Assembly: GCA_949045875.1 (NCBI GenBank)
Contig: CARPYP010000046.1
Span: 1-8,030, forward strand
Source: an uncultured Clostridia bacterium
GTDB taxonomy: Bacteria > Bacillota > Clostridia > TANB77 > CAG-508
DNA: 8,030 nt
Reading direction: 5' to 3'
Below, piece by piece: positions 6,800 through 8,030 of the stretch (positions are counted from its first letter, which is position 1; each line of letters starts with the position of its first letter). The position numbers and the translations under genes were made by a program. A model generated the notes under the pieces. The model made no database searches and was not told the DNA's origin. It worked only from the letters and a program-made list of their open reading frames with translations.

Positions 6800-6805
6800 A
6801 TTATA
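6800..6805 (-). promoter_or_regulatory. -10 box of the regulator-kinase operon
   Basis: Perfect TATAAT on the minus strand. The hexamer 17 bases upstream reads GGTTAT, a poor -35, and its bases overlap the promoter-proximal arm of the operator palindrome (6824-6847), the arrangement expected for an activator that replaces -35 contacts. Confidence 0.75.
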
Positions 6806-6823
6806 ACATAATTTTTATAAAAA

Positions 6824-6847
6824 TAACCTTACATTTCTGTAAGGTTA
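6824..6847 (-). promoter_or_regulatory. Perfect operator palindrome upstream of the regulator gene
   Basis: TAACCTTACA (6824-6833) and TGTAAGGTTA (6838-6847) are exact 10-base inverted arms around a 4-base spacer TTTC. The core TTACA-N4-TGTAA matches the BceR-type binding pattern exactly, and a variant stands before the transporter operon. The position, just upstream of and touching the -35 region, predicts autoregulation. In the minus-strand RNA the same bases could form a hairpin with a GAAA loop followed by five U, so it may also terminate transcription arriving from 6869-7840. Confidence 0.82.
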
Positions 6848-6868
6848 CTGTATAAAGTGTTTAGAAGT

Positions 6869-6982
6869 TTATTTAATACTATTTATTGCATCTTTTGTGA
6901 TTTTATCTTTGTCAAACTTGTCTATAATTAATACAACTATTGCTACCAATATTAGTATTGCTACATATAATATAATGCTCAT
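6869..6982 (-). CDS. Possible 37-residue single-span membrane protein, also the tail of the decayed kinase
   Basis: From the ATG at 6980-6982 the frame reads MSIILYVAILILVAIVVLII followed by a charged tail DKFDKDKITKDAINSIK and TAA (6869-6871). It has one hydrophobic span (about residues 3-20) and a lysine- and aspartate-rich tail. A GGAGAT sequence 7 bases upstream could serve as ribosome site. The frame is continuous with the kinase remnant upstream, so it may be only a pseudogene tail, or a short gene whose 5' neighbour was deleted. It is not related to the kinase ATPase domain, which should occupy this place. Its build resembles the 46-residue protein at 1079-1219. Existence as a separate gene is uncertain. 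Confidence 0.4.
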   Translation of the reverse strand: MSIILYVAILILVAIVVLIIDKFDKDKITKDAINSIK

Positions 6983-7499
6983 TTTCCAATCTCCAATAGC
7001 AAGCTCTACATAGTTGTTGATTTCTTCTATTTCTTCATCTATTTTATTGGTTATTTCTGACTTATTATTTTCACATAATAATTTACTGGATGTAATTGGT
7101 ATTTTAATTTCATGTACCCAACTTTCTATATATTCTTTATAATCTTTTCCGAGCTACTCTTACCTTTGTTACACTTTCGAGCATTGATTTATTGGCTCTT
7201 TTTAGTATATTGTAATATGCTAAATTTTCTTGTTCTCTAGGTTTCTTAATTATTTCTGATATAAGGTATTTTTCTTCTAAACCATCCATTATGTTTTCTA
7301 TATTTTATATATATCTATTCTTTCTCCAATAACTAACTAATAGTCCTCCTATACAAAATACAAAAGATATAACAGTTATTACAATTATAAAGTTTCTATC
7401 TACTTCTATTGCATTTGCATAAGCTATTATAATGATAGAATAGACAATAAATCCTAATATATAATTTATTTTATCCTTTATATATTTGGTAAATTTCAT
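6869..7499 (-). pseudogene. Decayed BceS-type histidine kinase: nonsense codon, frameshift and loss of the ATPase domain
   Basis: The start at 7497-7499 overlaps the truncated regulator's TGA stop (ATGA). The first 64 codons give two membrane spans (about 13-30 and 37-57) ending YWRKNRYI, then TAA at 7305-7307, where the intact kinase has Lys65 (an AAA to TAA change would suffice). The same frame continues with GLEEKYLISEIIKKP and KSMLESVTKV, matching GLEDT...DDKYLISEIIKVP and KSMVENVNRY of the intact kinase. Near 7149-7160 an extra base shifts the frame, after which KDYKEYIESWVHEIKIPI resumes, including the phosphoacceptor His. Homology ends after NNYVELA (about 7000); instead of the N, G1 and G2 boxes there is a hydrophobic tail ending at 6869. 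It cannot make a working kinase; only a 64-residue membrane peptide could be translated from the start. Confidence 0.85.
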
Positions 7500-7840
7500 A
7501 TTTTATATCCTTGTCCTCTCTTTGTTTCAATTAAATTTTCTATTCCTATTTCTTTTAGTTTTTCTCTTAATCTTGTAATAATAACACTTAAACTATTATC
7601 GTCTGCATATACTCCATTATCCCATAGAAAATCTATAATGTCTGCTCTTAGTATTATTTTATCCTTATTTTTAAATAAATAATGTAATGTCTTTAGTTCT
7701 GTTTTTGTTAATTCTATTATTTTATTTTCTAAATTTTCAAATTCTGAAATTGCCTCTACTTCATAACCACTATTTTGTAATAATATTTTTAGTTCTTCTC
7801 GTATTTCTTTATCATCTTCTATAATAATAATTTTAAACAT
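7496..7840 (-). CDS. Receiver-deleted OmpR-family response regulator (114 residues)
   Basis: Residues 1-36 (MFKIIIIEDDKEIREELKIL onward) match the start of a receiver domain; from LENKIIELTK (37-46) the protein jumps to the winged-helix domain, which runs to ETKRGQGYKI. Compared with the intact paralogue at 6097-6777 about 108 codons are missing in frame, removing the phosphoacceptor Asp, the Thr/Ser and the Lys. The deletion joint (about 7724-7741) contains GAAAAT twice. The recognition region DDNSLSVIITRLREKL differs from the intact one by few residues, so the DNA target is probably similar. The -10 box (7861-7866), GGGAG ribosome site (7850-7854) and frame are intact, so a phosphorylation-independent DNA-binding protein could be made. 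It may be a decaying gene or a competitor of the intact regulator; the sequence cannot decide. Confidence 0.85.
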   Translation of the reverse strand: MFKIIIIEDDKEIREELKILLQNSGYEVEAISEFENLENKIIELTKTELKTLHYLFKNKDKIILRADIIDFLWDNGVYADDNSLSVIITRLREKLKEIGIENLIETKRGQGYKI

Positions 7841-7860
7841 ATTTATATTCTCCCTTTGTG

Positions 7861-7869
7861 ATTATACCA
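7861..7869 (-). promoter_or_regulatory. Extended -10 promoter of the receiver-deleted regulator
   Basis: TGGTATAAT on the minus strand, a consensus TATAAT with the TGn extension, 20 bases before the ATG at 7838-7840. The -35 position (TTTTAA at 17 bases) is weak, which the extended -10 can offset. No TTACA-N4-TGTAA palindrome is present nearby, so this copy is probably not under the same autoregulation. Confidence 0.65.
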
Positions 7870-7899
7870 CTTTTGTTCTACTTTTAAAACACCCATAAA

Positions 7900-8030
7900 T
7901 TATTTACAAACCTCTCGTTTATTTGCAAATATTTTGTCCATATATTCATCTGGGTAATATTTATCTAAAAATAAGTCTAATTTACTTTCTGGAGAAATAT
8001 TATTTCTCCTTTCCGTTTGTCTATTCGCTG
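7900..8030 (-). CDS. 3' end of an unrecognised gene (42 residues visible)
   Basis: The only frame open to the window edge on this strand ends in TAA at 7900-7902. It reads ANRQTERRNNISPESKLDLF and continues with a segment rich in Asp, Lys and Tyr, ending ANKREVCK. The visible part is charged and soluble, with no membrane segment. I do not recognise the family. It ends about 34 bases upstream of the -10 box of the truncated regulator, with no obvious terminator between, so it belongs to a separate upstream unit. Reality of the gene is supported only by the open frame and plausible composition. Confidence 0.45.
   Translation of the reverse strand, partial: ANRQTERRNNISPESKLDLFLDKYYPDEYMDKIFANKREVCK

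Noticed and set aside
1..8030. CRISPR array, tRNA or rRNA genes, insertion sequence ends
   Set aside because: No regularly spaced repeats, no clover-leaf or ribosomal RNA stretches, and no transposase motifs or terminal inverted repeats were found on either strand.

Overview
The window is strongly AT-rich, every convincing gene lies on the minus strand, and strong Shine-Dalgarno sequences (AAGGAGG, GGAGGTGA, GGGAGGT) precede most starts. This fits a low-GC Bacillota, probably a clostridial-type gut or soil bacterium; I cannot name the species. UGA is a stop here (both response regulator genes end in TGA) and TGG encodes Trp, so this is not a Mycoplasma-type code.

The core (4931-6850 plus 1054-4930) is an antimicrobial-peptide sensing and detoxification module of the Bce/Yxd type. 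Read along the minus strand, an OmpR-family response regulator (6097-6777) and an intramembrane-sensing histidine kinase (5076-6095) form one operon closed by an intrinsic terminator (5039-5070). Then comes a second operon with its own promoter: ABC ATPase (4163-4930), large FtsX-type permease (2086-4173), a small secreted/membrane protein gene with an in-frame TGA (1595-2083), a YxeA-family protein (1232-1582), an uncatalogued 46-residue single-span membrane protein (1079-1219) and a monofunctional peptidoglycan glycosyltransferase (359-1054). The order regulator-kinase-ATPase-permease-YxeA matches the Bacillus subtilis yxdJKLM-yxeA arrangement. Both operons carry a TTACA-N4-(T/C)GTAA operator, an exact palindrome upstream of the regulator operon and a degenerate version with an extra half-site upstream of the transporter operon. 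The likely circuit is: drug engages the transporter, the kinase is activated, the regulator binds both operators, and transporter plus wall-synthesis cargo are made. The glycosyltransferase suggests that lipid II polymerisation is induced together with target protection.

Upstream of the intact regulator (6869-7840) lies a decayed paralogous two-component pair. The regulator copy has lost about 108 codons of its receiver domain in frame but keeps an intact DNA-binding domain, promoter and ribosome site. The kinase copy has a nonsense codon, a frameshift and a 3' deletion that joins it to a short membrane-protein tail. It looks like a relic of a second complete module.

The edges hold the 3' end of an unrecognised gene (7900-8030) and the 5' end of a YccF-family membrane protein gene (1-148), the latter separated from the glycosyltransferase by two perfect inverted repeats.
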